Assembly: GCA_026162565.1 (NCBI GenBank)
Contig: JAOEIQ010000001.1
Location: 186,001 to 250,000 of the forward strand
From: Flavobacteriaceae bacterium NBU2973
GTDB taxonomy: Bacteria > Bacteroidota > Bacteroidia > Flavobacteriales > Flavobacteriaceae
Direction of reading: 5' to 3'
Length of the DNA: 64,000 bases
The position numbers and the translations under genes were made by a program. Positions 26,843-36,209 of the stretch are shown here, piece after piece. Under the pieces are notes generated by a model. The model had not been told where the DNA came from. It searched no databases and saw only the letters and a program-made list of their open reading frames with translations. The first letter of the stretch is position 1. Each line of letters begins with the position of its first letter.

Positions 26843-28715
26843 TTGTAAATCTATTTCCTTTAACAAAAGTACACTTTTCTGTTCTTATATCTATTAGCTC
26901 TACTAAACCGTTCTGCGCTTTTACTATAATATTTGGTTCTGTTTCAATAATTTCGCCATCAATTAAATTATCTAATTGACTAGAATCTAAAATTGCAACT
27001 TTATCTATAATAATTTTATCTCCATCATAAAAAGTAAATGCGCCTGGATAAGGATGAGCTTGTGCTCTTACCCAATTTTTTATAGCTTCTTTTGTCCAAC
27101 TCCAATTAATTTCACCATCTAAAGGTGTTCTTTTTCCAAAATATGTGGCTTCATCTTCATTTTGACTTACAAGATTTAAGTTATTAGAAGAAATATCACT
27201 TAAAACTTGTTGAACAAGCGGATAATATTTGCTAGCATATTTTTCAAGCATAATTGCCCCTGTGTCTTCTTCCAGAATAGGGACTTCTATTTGATGAATT
27301 ATTGTACCTGTATCGCAACCCGAATCTATAACGTGAGCTGTGATTCCTGCTTTTGTTTCTCCATTAATTATAGACCAAACATGTGGAGTTCTGCCTCTAT
27401 ATTTAGGCAAAAGAGACCCATGAATATTAAAAGTTAAAACATTGGCGTGTTTTATTATATCGTTTTCTATTAAAAAAAGGTAATTAATTGATGCTATAAC
27501 ATCTACGCTAAAGCTTTTAATAAATTCATAGCCTTTTCCATTTCTTGGGTTACCTATGTATATTGGTATATTGTTTGCTTCAGCCAAATCAATAATACCT
27601 TGAGATTTTTTATCTGTAAAAATAAATTGAATATTATAATCCTTAACCATTTTAGATAAAGTATCTAAACCTAAACCTCCACTACAAAGTACTCCAATTG
27701 TAAGCATAGTTTTGTTAATTAAATTTAAGTGTCTTGAAGCTATTTTATTGTCAAATAATATTTTTTGAGCATTAATCTTTTCTTCATAGTCAGAATTTTC
27801 TAATATCTTTTTTACTCGTAAAGTAAAATCTTTTGCGTTATAGTTTTTAAAATTACTGCCTTTATAAATTGCTTGATTATCTGTGAACCCTTTATAAATT
27901 AATTCTTGATTATCTACATAAAAACCACTTAAAATAGGTATCTTAAAACATGACAGTTCGTACAAGATAGTACTGGCAGGCGCAATAGCAAAATTACAGT
28001 GTTTCATTACACTTACTAATTCTTCTTCTGATAAGTTTTTATGAAGTTTAATAACTTGGGAGTATTCCTCTTGCAAACTAAAAATATCTTGATGCTTGTA
28101 GGCTCCGCCAAGGACAACATGTATATTCTTAAATTCTGGTATTTGCAATAAACCTTCTACAGCTTTTTGAGTAAGATTATAAGGATCTGCTCCTCCAAAA
28201 CAAACAAAAGCCGAGTCTATCTTATTAATTTTACTTTCTTTTTTTGCTTGTTCAAGAAATAAAGGTCTTAATAATGCATATTGAGTACCAAGAGCTAATG
28301 CTGTGTAAGGTTCTTTCGTGTAGTGCTCCTCTTTTAAATAAGGAGAGTGGTTTATCACTACATCAGCATACATATGCTCTTTGGCTAAATCATCTATATA
28401 AATTAATTTATATCCTTTTTCTTTTACTGATTTCTGATATTTTGAATCAAATTGATAGCCATCTGCTATAACTAAGTGTTTTTGAGGACTAAAATTTGAC
28501 AAAAGCCAATTTGGTTCTTCTGCAATTGTAATTTCTTTGGGAATAATAGATTTGTGATAGCGATTTGGTATTACAGAAGCAGTAGATGTTTCGTGAGTTA
28601 AAAAAATAAACTCAATAGACTCTTTTACAATTTCTACTAAACTAAATAACCTGTATAGATGACCTAATCCTGTTGTAGAACTACCATCTGCCCTAAAGAT
28701 TATTTTCTTGGTCAT
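26826..28715 (-). CDS. pseG: PseG UDP-sugar hydrolase fused to an N-formyltransferase domain
   Basis: A 629-residue two-domain protein. Residues 1-335 are PseG: FRADGSSTTGLGHLYRL with the catalytic-type His19, VCFGGADPYNLT, and CNFAIAPASTILYELS. PseG removes UDP from the altrose intermediate. Residues 337-629 are a formyltransferase of the methionyl-tRNA/ArnA type: VLTFNIHGSLLPKYRGRTPH with Asn430 and His432, and HVIDSGCDTGTI with Asp468, the complete N-H-D triad for 10-formyl-tetrahydrofolate chemistry. FGKRTPLDGEINW and PYPGAFTFYDG of the C-terminal subdomain are also present. No pseH is nearby, so this domain probably formylates the amine that PseH would acetylate. The start overlaps pseF by 23 bases. 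Confidence 0.9.
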   Translation of the reverse strand: MTKKIIFRADGSSTTGLGHLYRLFSLVEIVKESIEFIFLTHETSTASVIPNRYHKSIIPKEITIAEEPNWLLSNFSPQKHLVIADGYQFDSKYQKSVKEKGYKLIYIDDLAKEHMYADVVINHSPYLKEEHYTKEPYTALALGTQYALLRPLFLEQAKKESKINKIDSAFVCFGGADPYNLTQKAVEGLLQIPEFKNIHVVLGGAYKHQDIFSLQEEYSQVIKLHKNLSEEELVSVMKHCNFAIAPASTILYELSCFKIPILSGFYVDNQELIYKGFTDNQAIYKGSNFKNYNAKDFTLRVKKILENSDYEEKINAQKILFDNKIASRHLNLINKTMLTIGVLCSGGLGLDTLSKMVKDYNIQFIFTDKKSQGIIDLAEANNIPIYIGNPRNGKGYEFIKSFSVDVIASINYLFLIENDIIKHANVLTFNIHGSLLPKYRGRTPHVWSIINGETKAGITAHVIDSGCDTGTIIHQIEVPILEEDTGAIMLEKYASKYYPLVQQVLSDISSNNLNLVSQNEDEATYFGKRTPLDGEINWSWTKEAIKNWVRAQAHPYPGAFTFYDGDKIIIDKVAILDSSQLDNLIDGEIIETEPNIIVKAQNGLVELIDIRTEKCTFVKGNRFTNENRK

Positions 28716-29400
28716 GATTTAACATAAGGTTAAATTTTATTTCTGCTAATTTCCAGTCTGTTTCTGTGTCAATATCTTGAGCATGCAACTCTGATATGAT
28801 TATTGCTCCAGAATTATTAGTAAACAATTTCTTTTCTTTAGTAAAAGTTGTTTCATTTAACCAATAAAACTGACCAGAATCATGATATCTCGGTTCCAAA
28901 TCTTGAGACCTAGAGTTTAAATGATCAGGCCATACCATAGAAACTTTATTAGAATTCATTTTTAGAGATCTCTGTATTGGAAAAGAAAACTCCAAAACCG
29001 GAAAAACACTATCAAAATTATTTTCTTTTAGTTTTATATAAGCCTCTTCTAACTTTTCTGACGTAATAAAAGGTGCTGTAGGTAAAATACAGCATATGCT
29101 TTCAAACTTTTTTTTATTTTCTGAGTACTTATCCAGTACTTCACTAACAACATCAGCTAATACAGCAAAATCGTTAGCATTATCTGCACTTCTTAAAAAG
29201 GGAACTTTTGCACCATATTGAATAGCTATTTGTGCAATGTCTTTATCATCTGTAGAGACCATAACCTCATCAAAAAGCTCACTTTTTAATGCTGCCTCAA
29301 TAGAATAAGCTATAATTGGTTTACCCAAAAACGGTTTTATGTTTTTTTTAGGAATACGTTTACTACCTCCTCTTGCTGGTATAATTGCTAGATTAGCCAT
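28693..29400 (-). CDS. pseF: CMP-pseudaminic acid cytidylyltransferase
   Basis: A 235-residue NTP-transferase that activates the nonulosonate with CTP. The N-terminal nucleotide motif is AIIPARGGSKRIPKKNI, followed by PFLGKPIIAYSIEAA and VSTDDKDIAQIA. CCILPTAPF, and YHDSGQFYWLN near the C-terminus, match the PseF branch of the NeuA/PseF/LegF family. Its end overlaps pseG and its start overlaps pseC by 8 bases, within the pseB-C-F-G-I order. Confidence 0.9.
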   Translation of the reverse strand: MANLAIIPARGGSKRIPKKNIKPFLGKPIIAYSIEAALKSELFDEVMVSTDDKDIAQIAIQYGAKVPFLRSADNANDFAVLADVVSEVLDKYSENKKKFESICCILPTAPFITSEKLEEAYIKLKENNFDSVFPVLEFSFPIQRSLKMNSNKVSMVWPDHLNSRSQDLEPRYHDSGQFYWLNETTFTKEKKLFTNNSGAIIISELHAQDIDTETDWKLAEIKFNLMLNHDQENNL

Positions 29401-30538
29401 TAGAGTAAGTTAGTACTTTTTCTATAACAAATTGCTGTTCCTCTTCTGTAAGTGTTGGATACATTGGTAAGCTAATACATTTAGAGTAGTAATTTTCTGC
29501 CACTTTTAAATCAGCAGCATCATAACCAATTTCTTTGTAATAAGGCAACGTATGTACAGGAATATAATGTATTTGAGCAAAAATATTATGCGATTTTAAA
29601 TAGTCGTATAAGCCTTTTCTGTCTTCTACTTCTATAACAAATAAGTGATGTGCATTATACATCCCTTTTGGCAAGCTTTGGTATTTCATTTTACCCTTAA
29701 ATGCTTGCTTATATGTTTCAGAGATTTTATTTCTTTTTAAAACGCCCTCTTTGTTTTTCGATAACTGTGTGATGCCTAAAGCTGATTGTATATCGGTAAG
29801 TCTATAATTATAGCCTAAAGCTTGCATTTCATAAAACCAACCTCCATGATCCTCACTCATGTTTTCTTTGGTTATACCATGTGTTCTTAAATAAGATAGC
29901 TTTTCATAAATGGCTTTAGAATTAGTAGTTACCATACCTCCTTCTCCGCAAGCAATATGTTTTACTGGGTGAAAAGAAAAAATGCCTATCTCTGCATATT
30001 TACCATTACCGCACATTTGTTTTTCTCCTTTAGAATCTGTAAAAAATCCACCTGGAGCATGGCATGCATCTTCAATAATCCATAAATCATGTTTATCTGC
30101 TAATTCTCTAAAAGCTTCAAGATTTACAGGTAAGCCTGCAAAATCTACAGGAATAATACCTTTAAAAAACCCTTTAGGCTTGCTTTCTATAAGCTTTTTA
30201 GTACTTTCTAATGATAATGTATATGTTTCTGGATCAATATCAGCAAACCATACTTCTCCGCCAGCATATCGAACACAATTAGCAGAAGCAGCAAATGTAA
30301 TTGGTGTTGTAATAACACGCTCATTTGGTTTTAAATCTAAAGCCAAAACAGCTATATGCAATCCAGCAGTAGCATTAGAAACAGCAACCGCATATTTTAC
30401 ACCAATATATTCTGCGAATTTTTCTTCAAACTCTCGAACCTTTGGGCCTTGAGTTAAAAAATCTGCGGTTAAAGTTTCGATTACAGCATCTATATCTGTT
30501 TGATCTATATGTTGTCTTCCGTATGGTATTGCTTGCAT
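29393..30538 (-). CDS. pseC: UDP-4-amino-4,6-dideoxy-N-acetyl-altrosamine transaminase
   Basis: A 381-residue PLP-dependent DegT/DnrJ/EryC1-family aminotransferase, second step of pseudaminic acid synthesis. It converts the 4-keto sugar made by PseB to the 4-amino sugar using glutamate. The PLP lysine is Lys193 in FSFHPVKHIACGEGG. Other family marks are SNATAGLHIA (54-63), EDACHAPGG (156-164) and NYRLTDIQSALG. The opening IPYGRQHID is characteristic of PseC. It starts 2 bases after the pseB stop. Confidence 0.93.
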   Translation of the reverse strand: MQAIPYGRQHIDQTDIDAVIETLTADFLTQGPKVREFEEKFAEYIGVKYAVAVSNATAGLHIAVLALDLKPNERVITTPITFAASANCVRYAGGEVWFADIDPETYTLSLESTKKLIESKPKGFFKGIIPVDFAGLPVNLEAFRELADKHDLWIIEDACHAPGGFFTDSKGEKQMCGNGKYAEIGIFSFHPVKHIACGEGGMVTTNSKAIYEKLSYLRTHGITKENMSEDHGGWFYEMQALGYNYRLTDIQSALGITQLSKNKEGVLKRNKISETYKQAFKGKMKYQSLPKGMYNAHHLFVIEVEDRKGLYDYLKSHNIFAQIHYIPVHTLPYYKEIGYDAADLKVAENYYSKCISLPMYPTLTEEEQQFVIEKVLTYSNG

Positions 30539-30540
30539 TA

Positions 30541-31560
30541 TTATACAGTGAAATTAGGATCTACATGCTCTTTAATAAGTTTTCTTAAACTATCAACTGT
30601 CTCCCAGTCGTCATTTTCTCCAGAATTATAACTAAATCCTAACGGAACTTTTTTAGCATTGAATGTTTGTTTAAACTCTTCTAAACTCCATTTATGAGTT
30701 GCTGGTAAAATAGTATAATATTTACCCAAATCATACGTATAGAATGAATCTGATGGTGTAATCATTTCTTCATGAACTTTCTCTCCTGGTCTTATACCTA
30801 TAACTGGTTTTTCGCAATTTGGACCGATTGCTTCAGCAACATCCATGATTTTATATGAAGGGATTTTAGGTACAAACAATTCTCCTCCCCAAGCATGCTC
30901 TAAAGCATGCATAACCATATCAACGCCTCCTTGTAACGAAATGTTAAATCGTGTCATGTTTGGATCTGTAATTGGTAATTTACTTTCTTCTTTCTTTTTA
31001 TTAATAAAGAATGGAATAACAGAACCATTAGATCCCATTACATTACCATATCTAACAACAGAAAATCTTATTGGGTTTTCGCCCTTAATATTGTTAGCGG
31101 CAATAAATAATTTATCCGAAGTTAATTTTGTTGCTCCATAGAGATTTATTGGAGCACAAGCTTTATCGGTGGAAAGTGCTACCACTCGTTCTACTTTTGT
31201 TTTAAAACAAGCATCCACTACATTTTCTGCACCACCAATGTTAGTTTTTATACATTCGTCTGGATTGTACTCTGCTATGTGTACATGTTTCATGGCTGCG
31301 GCATGAATTACATAATCAACTCCTTGAAAAGCTCTTTCTAAACGTTCCTTGTCTCTTACGTCTCCTATAAAATAACGAAGTTGAGGATGTTTATTCCCAG
31401 GAAACTCTTGAGCCATTTGAAACTGCTTCTGTTCATCTCTAGAATAAATAACAAGTCGTTTAATCTCTGGATGTTTATTTAAAATATGTTTTGTGAGTGC
31501 TTTACCTAATGATCCTGTTCCTCCAGTTATAAGTAATGATTTTCCTTTTAAATTGAGCAT
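30541..31560 (-). CDS. pseB: UDP-N-acetylglucosamine 4,6-dehydratase (inverting)
   Basis: A 339-residue short-chain dehydrogenase. It dehydrates UDP-GlcNAc and inverts C5, the first step to pseudaminic acid. NAD motif TGGTGSLGKA at 12-21. The catalytic set is Asp132, Lys133 (STDKA) and Tyr141 with Lys145 (YGATK), the same residue numbers I recall for Helicobacter pylori FlaA1. RDEQKQFQMAQEF is typical of the PseB branch. I use the ATG at 31560, because the longer frame starts at a TTG that overlaps the promoter at 31586-31615. First gene of the pse part of the leftward operon. Confidence 0.95.
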   Translation of the reverse strand: MLNLKGKSLLITGGTGSLGKALTKHILNKHPEIKRLVIYSRDEQKQFQMAQEFPGNKHPQLRYFIGDVRDKERLERAFQGVDYVIHAAAMKHVHIAEYNPDECIKTNIGGAENVVDACFKTKVERVVALSTDKACAPINLYGATKLTSDKLFIAANNIKGENPIRFSVVRYGNVMGSNGSVIPFFINKKKEESKLPITDPNMTRFNISLQGGVDMVMHALEHAWGGELFVPKIPSYKIMDVAEAIGPNCEKPVIGIRPGEKVHEEMITPSDSFYTYDLGKYYTILPATHKWSLEEFKQTFNAKKVPLGFSYNSGENDDWETVDSLRKLIKEHVDPNFTV

Positions 31561-31585
31561 GTAAATTATTTTATAGTATGTGCTG

Positions 31586-31615
31586 CAAAAATACAATAAT
31601 TATAAACCTAAACAA
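31586..31615 (-). promoter_or_regulatory. Promoter of the pseB-led operon (-33 and -7)
   Basis: Read on the minus strand: TTG (31613-31615), a 19-base spacer, then TATTTTTG (31586-31593), 25 bases before the pseB ATG. This is a full match to the Bacteroidetes consensus with the same spacing as the promoter at 4855. It probably starts the transcript for pseB and many genes downstream of it. Confidence 0.7.
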
Positions 31616-31655
31616 CTTCTCATTTGAGTAAGAATATATTAGATGAAATTTATTT

Positions 31656-31781
31656 TTATTTGAAGAAATTTCCCTTTAATGCTCGTTCTTTTATTCTCCA
31701 ACCTTGAATAATAGCTGTGTCTAATTTATCACAATTTAAAAACCAAAGTTCTATTATTCTATGATGCTCTGGTAACCGTTT
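31656..31781 (-). pseudogene. Possible gene remnant, 41 codons
   Basis: On the minus strand a stop-bounded frame encodes a protein-like peptide: KRLPEHHRIIELWFLNC, then IIQGWRIKERALKGNFFK and a stop. It has no start codon and an in-frame stop directly upstream. The composition (Trp, Glu, Arg, Leu) looks more like a decayed coding end than AT-rich spacer. I do not recognise the family. Confidence 0.3.
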
Positions 31782-31879
31782 TTAAGATCTTGATGGGAAT
31801 TAGCATTAATATTTGTATTGTAAATTTTATAATCACTTTAATAGCTTTTAATGCAGCTTAAATAGTAATCGTTAACTGT

Positions 31880-32737
31880 TTATCTAACATAATCACTCAA
31901 CATTTTATTTAGACTATCATCCCAATTTAAAATATTGATCCCAAATGTAGTTTCTACTTTTTTGGTATTTAAAACACTGTATTTAGGTCTTTTGGCTAGT
32001 GTAGGATATAAGTGTGATGGAATTGGGTTAAGAATTGTGTCTCTGTTATAATGGCTTAATATTTTTTGAGCAAAACCATACCAACTTGTATCATCATTAT
32101 TAGAGAAGTGATATAAACCATAATGAGTACTCTCCTGTTTTATAATTCTTAAAATGAAGATTGCTAAATCTTCAGCGTTAGTAGGAGAACCTATTTGGTC
32201 ACTCACAATATTTATTTCTTCCTTTTCCTTTGAAAGTCTTATAATTGTCTTCACAAAATTATTTCCATATTTAGAGTAAAGCCATGATGTTCTGAAAATA
32301 AAATAGTTTTCTAATATTTCTTGAATATGTTTTTCTCCTTGAAGTTTAGATTTCCCATACACATTGATTGGATTAGTCGCATCAGCTTCTATGTAAGGCG
32401 ATTCTTTTTCACCATCAAACACAAAATCAGTAGAGATATGAATCAAAATTACATTGTGTTGGCTGCAGTTTAAAGCTAGGTTTTTTACAGCTTCAGAATT
32501 TATTGAATACGCTTTTTCTATTTCTTGTTCAGCTTTATCAACTTTGGTATAAGCCGCACAATTTATACAGTAATCAAAACTAATTTCATTAAATAAAGAG
32601 ACCAGCTGTTTTTTATTAGTAATGTCTAATTCAGAACTAGATGCAAATACAAAATTTATGTCATGGTTTATTGATAGTTCTTTAATCGTACTACCCAATT
32701 GACCATTAGAACCTGTAACTAAAACCTTTTTAAGCAT
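31880..32737 (-). CDS. rfbD: dTDP-4-dehydrorhamnose reductase
   Basis: A 285-residue short-chain reductase making dTDP-L-rhamnose, last step of the pathway. The NADPH motif is VTGSNGQLGSTI (7-18). CAAYTKVDKAEQE, STDFVFDG and the catalytic YGKSKLQGE (Tyr and Lys four apart) are all present. It overlaps rfbC by 8 bases, and the set rfbB-A-C-D is complete and contiguous. Confidence 0.94.
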   Translation of the reverse strand: MLKKVLVTGSNGQLGSTIKELSINHDINFVFASSSELDITNKKQLVSLFNEISFDYCINCAAYTKVDKAEQEIEKAYSINSEAVKNLALNCSQHNVILIHISTDFVFDGEKESPYIEADATNPINVYGKSKLQGEKHIQEILENYFIFRTSWLYSKYGNNFVKTIIRLSKEKEEINIVSDQIGSPTNAEDLAIFILRIIKQESTHYGLYHFSNNDDTSWYGFAQKILSHYNRDTILNPIPSHLYPTLAKRPKYSVLNTKKVETTFGINILNWDDSLNKMLSDYVR

Positions 32738-33278
32738 TTAAATAACTGTTTAATGACGGTAGGTTTTGATCTTTGTTAGATAATATAATATCTAAATCAG
32801 GTAGCTTCCAATCTATGTCTAAAGTTGTATCATTGTAAATGATGCCTCTTTCAAACTCTTTATTGTAAAAATTATCGCATTTGTATGAAAATACAGTATC
32901 ATTCTCTAAAACTAAAAACCCATGAGCAAAACCTCTTGGAATATAGAGTTGTTTATGGGATTCTGCATTTAATTCTATGGATATGTGCTCTCCAAAGGTT
33001 TTAGAATCCTCTCTAATATCTACTGCAATATCTAAAACACTTCCTTGTATTACTCTAACTAGTTTGGCTTGAGCATAGTCATCTATTTGAAAATGTAAGC
33101 CTCTTAATACGCCTTTAGATGATTTTGATTGATTGTCTTGAACAAAATTTGGATTTAATCCTGTTTCCTTTTGAAACTTTTTAGAATTAAAGCTTTCAAA
33201 AAAATAGCCTCGTTCATCTTGAAACATAAGAGGTTCTATTATAAAGCATCCTTCAAGTTTTGTTTGATGTACTGTCAT
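32730..33278 (-). CDS. rfbC: dTDP-4-dehydrorhamnose 3,5-epimerase
   Basis: A 182-residue cupin-fold epimerase acting on dTDP-4-keto-6-deoxyglucose. It carries DERGYFFESFN, the RGLHFQ motif with the catalytic His, the KLVRVIQGSVLDIAVDIR core and YIPRGFAHGFLVL. Length is normal for the family. It lies 2 bases after rfbA and overlaps rfbD. Confidence 0.95.
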   Translation of the reverse strand: MTVHQTKLEGCFIIEPLMFQDERGYFFESFNSKKFQKETGLNPNFVQDNQSKSSKGVLRGLHFQIDDYAQAKLVRVIQGSVLDIAVDIREDSKTFGEHISIELNAESHKQLYIPRGFAHGFLVLENDTVFSYKCDNFYNKEFERGIIYNDTTLDIDWKLPDLDIILSNKDQNLPSLNSYLNA

Positions 33279-33280
33279 TT

Positions 33281-34138
33281 TTACTTTAATTGCAATAAAT
33301 ATTCTCCGTAACCACTTTTTAATAATGGTTTTGCGAGTGCCTCTAATTGCTTTTTAGAGATCAAATTCATTTTGTATGCAGCCTCTTCTATAGATCCTAT
33401 TTTTAACCCTTGACGCTCTTCAATAACTTGAACAAATTGCGAGGCCTGTGTGAGAGAGTTAAAAGTTCCCGTATCAAGCCAAGCAGTTCCTCTGTCTAGA
33501 ATACTAACACTCAGTTTTCCTCTTTTTAAATATGCTTTGTTTACATCTGTAATTTCAAGTTCGCCTCTGTTACTTGGCTTTATATTTTTAGCAATATTTA
33601 CAACCTCATTATCATAAAAATAAATACCTGGAACTGCATAATTAGATTTAGGATTTATAGGTTTCTCTTCAATAGAAATAACTTTTCCAGATTCGTCAAA
33701 ATCAACAACTCCGTAGCGTTGAGGGTCTTGCACATGATAGGCGTACACAATGCCTCCATCTGGATTAATGTTAGATTGTAATAAGTTTGATAAGCCCGAA
33801 CCATAAAAAATATTATCTCCTAAAATTAGCGCTACACTATCAGATTCAATAAAACCCTCTCCAATTATAAAAGCTTCAGCTAAACCATTAGGATTTTCTT
33901 GAACTTCATAACTAAATTTACAGCCTAGTTGGCTTCCGTTACCTAATAGTTTTTTAAATAGTGGTAAATCGCTAGGTGTGGATATGATTAAAATTTCGCT
34001 AATACCAGAATAAATTAGAGTTGATAAGGGATAATAAATCATAGGTTTATCGTAAACAGGCATTAATTGTTTACTAATAGCTATCGTTAAAGGATGTAGT
34101 CTAGTTCCAGATCCTCCTGCAAGTATTATTCCCTTCAT
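33281..34138 (-). CDS. rfbA: Glucose-1-phosphate thymidylyltransferase
   Basis: A 285-residue nucleotidyltransferase joining dTTP and glucose-1-phosphate, first step to dTDP-rhamnose. The nucleotide site [11 protein letters not shown] lies at 8-18. [38 protein letters not shown] and [11 protein letters not shown] are all as in RmlA. It overlaps rfbB by 4 bases. Confidence 0.96.
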   Translation of the reverse strand: MKGIILAGGSGTRLHPLTIAISKQLMPVYDKPMIYYPLSTLIYSGISEILIISTPSDLPLFKKLLGNGSQLGCKFSYEVQENPNGLAEAFIIGEGFIESDSVALILGDNIFYGSGLSNLLQSNINPDGGIVYAYHVQDPQRYGVVDFDESGKVISIEEKPINPKSNYAVPGIYFYDNEVVNIAKNIKPSNRGELEITDVNKAYLKRGKLSVSILDRGTAWLDTGTFNSLTQASQFVQVIEERQGLKIGSIEEAAYKMNLISKKQLEALAKPLLKSGYGEYLLQLK

Positions 34139-35157
34139 AATTTTTGATATTTATTAATATACCAATCTATTGTTTTTATTATTCCAGATTTAAAATCTTC
34201 ATCTGCTTTCCATCCTAATTCATCCTCAATTTTACTAGCATCTATTGCATATCTAAAATCGTGTCCAGGTCTATCGTTTACAAAAGTAATTTGCTCTGTG
34301 TAAGATTTACTTTTTGGTATTTTTAAATCAAGTATTTCGCAAATTGTATTGGCAATGGTAATATTTTCATTCTCGTTATTTCCTCCAATATTGTATGTTT
34401 CACCTTTTTTCCCATTTTTAAAAGCTATATCTATTCCTTTGCAATGATCAATCACATATAACCAATCTCTGATATTTTTACCATTACCATAAATAGGTAT
34501 TTTTTCTCCTTTTAGTGCTTTTCGGATTATCGTTGGAATTAATTTTTCGTCATGTTGTTTGGGCCCATAATTATTAGAGCAATTAGTGGTAACAACATTT
34601 AAACCATATGTATGAAAATAACTTCTCACCAAAAAGTCAGAGGAAGCTTTAGAGGCACTATAAGGGCTATTGGGAGCATAAGGCGTTTGCTCTGTAAATA
34701 AACCTGTTTCTCCTAAACTTCCATAAACTTCATCTGTGGAAATGTGCAAAAACCTTGAATTAGTATGTTCCTTTTTAATAGTATTAGAGGTGTCCATCCA
34801 ATTATTTTTAGCCACATCTAATAAATTAAAAGTCCCAACTATATTGGTATTAATAAAAGCATTTGGGTTTTTAATAGAATTGTCTACATGAGATTCAGCA
34901 GCAAAGTGAATAACGCCATTAAAATCATATTCTTTAAACAGCTTTTCTATTAAGTCTCTATCACATATATCTCCTTTAACAAACTTATAGCGACTATGGT
35001 TCTCTATTCCTCTTAAATTAGAAAGCTCACCTGCATAAGTGAGCTTATCTAAATTAATAATCGTTATTTCTTTATTATTATATAAAAAGTAAGGAATAAA
35101 ATTTGAACCTATAAATCCAGCTCCACCAGTAACAAGTATTGATGTTCTATTATTCAT
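34135..35157 (-). CDS. rfbB: dTDP-glucose 4,6-dehydratase
   Basis: A 340-residue extended short-chain dehydrogenase, second step of dTDP-rhamnose synthesis. The NAD motif is [21 protein letters not shown] (with the catalytic Asp-Glu pair), YSASKAS (Tyr and Lys), [10 protein letters not shown] and [10 protein letters not shown] are the RmlB marks. The 5' end overlaps the Wzz-like gene by 8 bases. Confidence 0.96.
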   Translation of the reverse strand: MNNRTSILVTGGAGFIGSNFIPYFLYNNKEITIINLDKLTYAGELSNLRGIENHSRYKFVKGDICDRDLIEKLFKEYDFNGVIHFAAESHVDNSIKNPNAFINTNIVGTFNLLDVAKNNWMDTSNTIKKEHTNSRFLHISTDEVYGSLGETGLFTEQTPYAPNSPYSASKASSDFLVRSYFHTYGLNVVTTNCSNNYGPKQHDEKLIPTIIRKALKGEKIPIYGNGKNIRDWLYVIDHCKGIDIAFKNGKKGETYNIGGNNENENITIANTICEILDLKIPKSKSYTEQITFVNDRPGHDFRYAIDASKIEDELGWKADEDFKSGIIKTIDWYINKYQKL

Positions 35158-36202
35158 ATTCTTTTACAAATCTAATAAACTTAACTAAAATATAAATCAA
35201 GCAGAGTAGTATAAATGATATAACAGGAAATATTAAGCTATGTTTATCTCTAAATTCTCTTACAGGGCTACCTATTTTTTGAAAGCTAGAAATGGTATCA
35301 AAAAACACGTCTTCTTGTATTTTTTCTTCATCTAATTTACTCAACTCATTACGTAATTGTATTTCACGGTTAAGCAATTCAAATTCACGTGTTTTTTTAG
35401 ATTCTGTTGTTAAAGACAAATTCTCTCCTAAAGAAATTTTATTTTCTTTGGATTTAGATTCTTCTTCTAAAACATTAATATAAATACTTTGTAGTTTTTG
35501 TACTTCATCAATATCTTTAAGAATATTTGCTTTTTGTATAGAAATCATAGAATCTCTTTTCTCCATTTTTTTAATGGAATACTTATTTGTAAAAGATGAA
35601 TTAAGTCCATCTTCTAAATTTGGAAAAATATCTTTTTTATATGAGTGTACTTTTATTTGAAACAAATTTCCAGAATAAATACTTCTATTCTCAATGTAAT
35701 CGTCAAAATCTATGTCCTGTGCTCTTATGCTGTCAATCGATTTTACAAAACGATCATATTGAACTATTCGTTCATTTTCTGTTTCAGGTCCAGGGGATAT
35801 CTTGAATGATATTATCTCTTTGGCGTTATCCTCATTTACATTAAAAATATTAGATAATGTTTCATAGTCTTTAGTTGATATTAATGAGTTATAATATTCT
35901 ATATTGTCGACTAGTTGATATTGAGAATCAAAATAAGGCCTAACCAACATTTGTGAAGAGTAAATAGTAATTTTACTTTTTTCTAGTATTTTACCTCCTA
36001 TAAAAGATAAAACAACAACACCTACAATAATCTTCCAATGCTTAATAATTGGTTTAATTGAGTAAATTATAACAGAAAAAATAGTAGTAAAAACTGCTTT
36101 TATAAATGCAAAAAGCTTGTTAAATAATTTGCCAATAGCATTAAATAACTGCCCTAAATCTATTTCTTCTGATGGTTGTTGGTTTGGTAATTTTTCACTC
36201 AT
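35150..36202 (-). CDS. Wzz-like chain-length determinant protein
   Basis: A 350-residue inner-membrane protein with two membrane segments: IIVGVVVLSFIGGKIL (about 58-73) and HSLIFPVISFILLCLIYILVKFI near the C-terminus. The long periplasmic part between them is charged and probably coiled (near residues 205-295), with the EFRDKHSLIFP turn before the last helix. That is the Wzz/polysaccharide co-polymerase layout. The N-terminal 50 residues add an amphipathic or hydrophobic stretch before the first helix. It sits before the rfb genes and after the DUF6909-like gene (7-base gap). It is expected to set glycan length with a Wzy protein. Confidence 0.75.
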   Translation of the reverse strand: MSEKLPNQQPSEEIDLGQLFNAIGKLFNKLFAFIKAVFTTIFSVIIYSIKPIIKHWKIIVGVVVLSFIGGKILEKSKITIYSSQMLVRPYFDSQYQLVDNIEYYNSLISTKDYETLSNIFNVNEDNAKEIISFKISPGPETENERIVQYDRFVKSIDSIRAQDIDFDDYIENRSIYSGNLFQIKVHSYKKDIFPNLEDGLNSSFTNKYSIKKMEKRDSMISIQKANILKDIDEVQKLQSIYINVLEEESKSKENKISLGENLSLTTESKKTREFELLNREIQLRNELSKLDEEKIQEDVFFDTISSFQKIGSPVREFRDKHSLIFPVISFILLCLIYILVKFIRFVKEYE

Positions 36203-36209
36203 AGCTCTA

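Larger units (their letters stand above)
31561..31879. other. Intergenic region between rfbD and pseB
   Basis: 319 bases without an intact gene. It holds the pseB promoter (31586-31615) and a possible gene remnant (31656-31781). The rest is AT-rich, and I see no hairpin terminator after rfbD or RNA gene. Confidence 0.6.

Noticed and set aside
26826-28715. PseG-formyltransferase fusion as a frameshift or assembly error
   Set aside because: The frame is continuous, both domains are complete, and the junction (about residues 330-340) has no odd repeat or composition change.
29982-30452. 156-codon plus-strand open frame
   Set aside because: It lies fully antisense to pseC, whose motifs are complete; the frame is a by-product of that gene's codon use.
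35386-35391. CACGTG core inside the Wzz-like gene, possible third parS
   Set aside because: The flanks do not match TGTT/AACA and the core is in coding sequence; only the two sites around mnmG fit.
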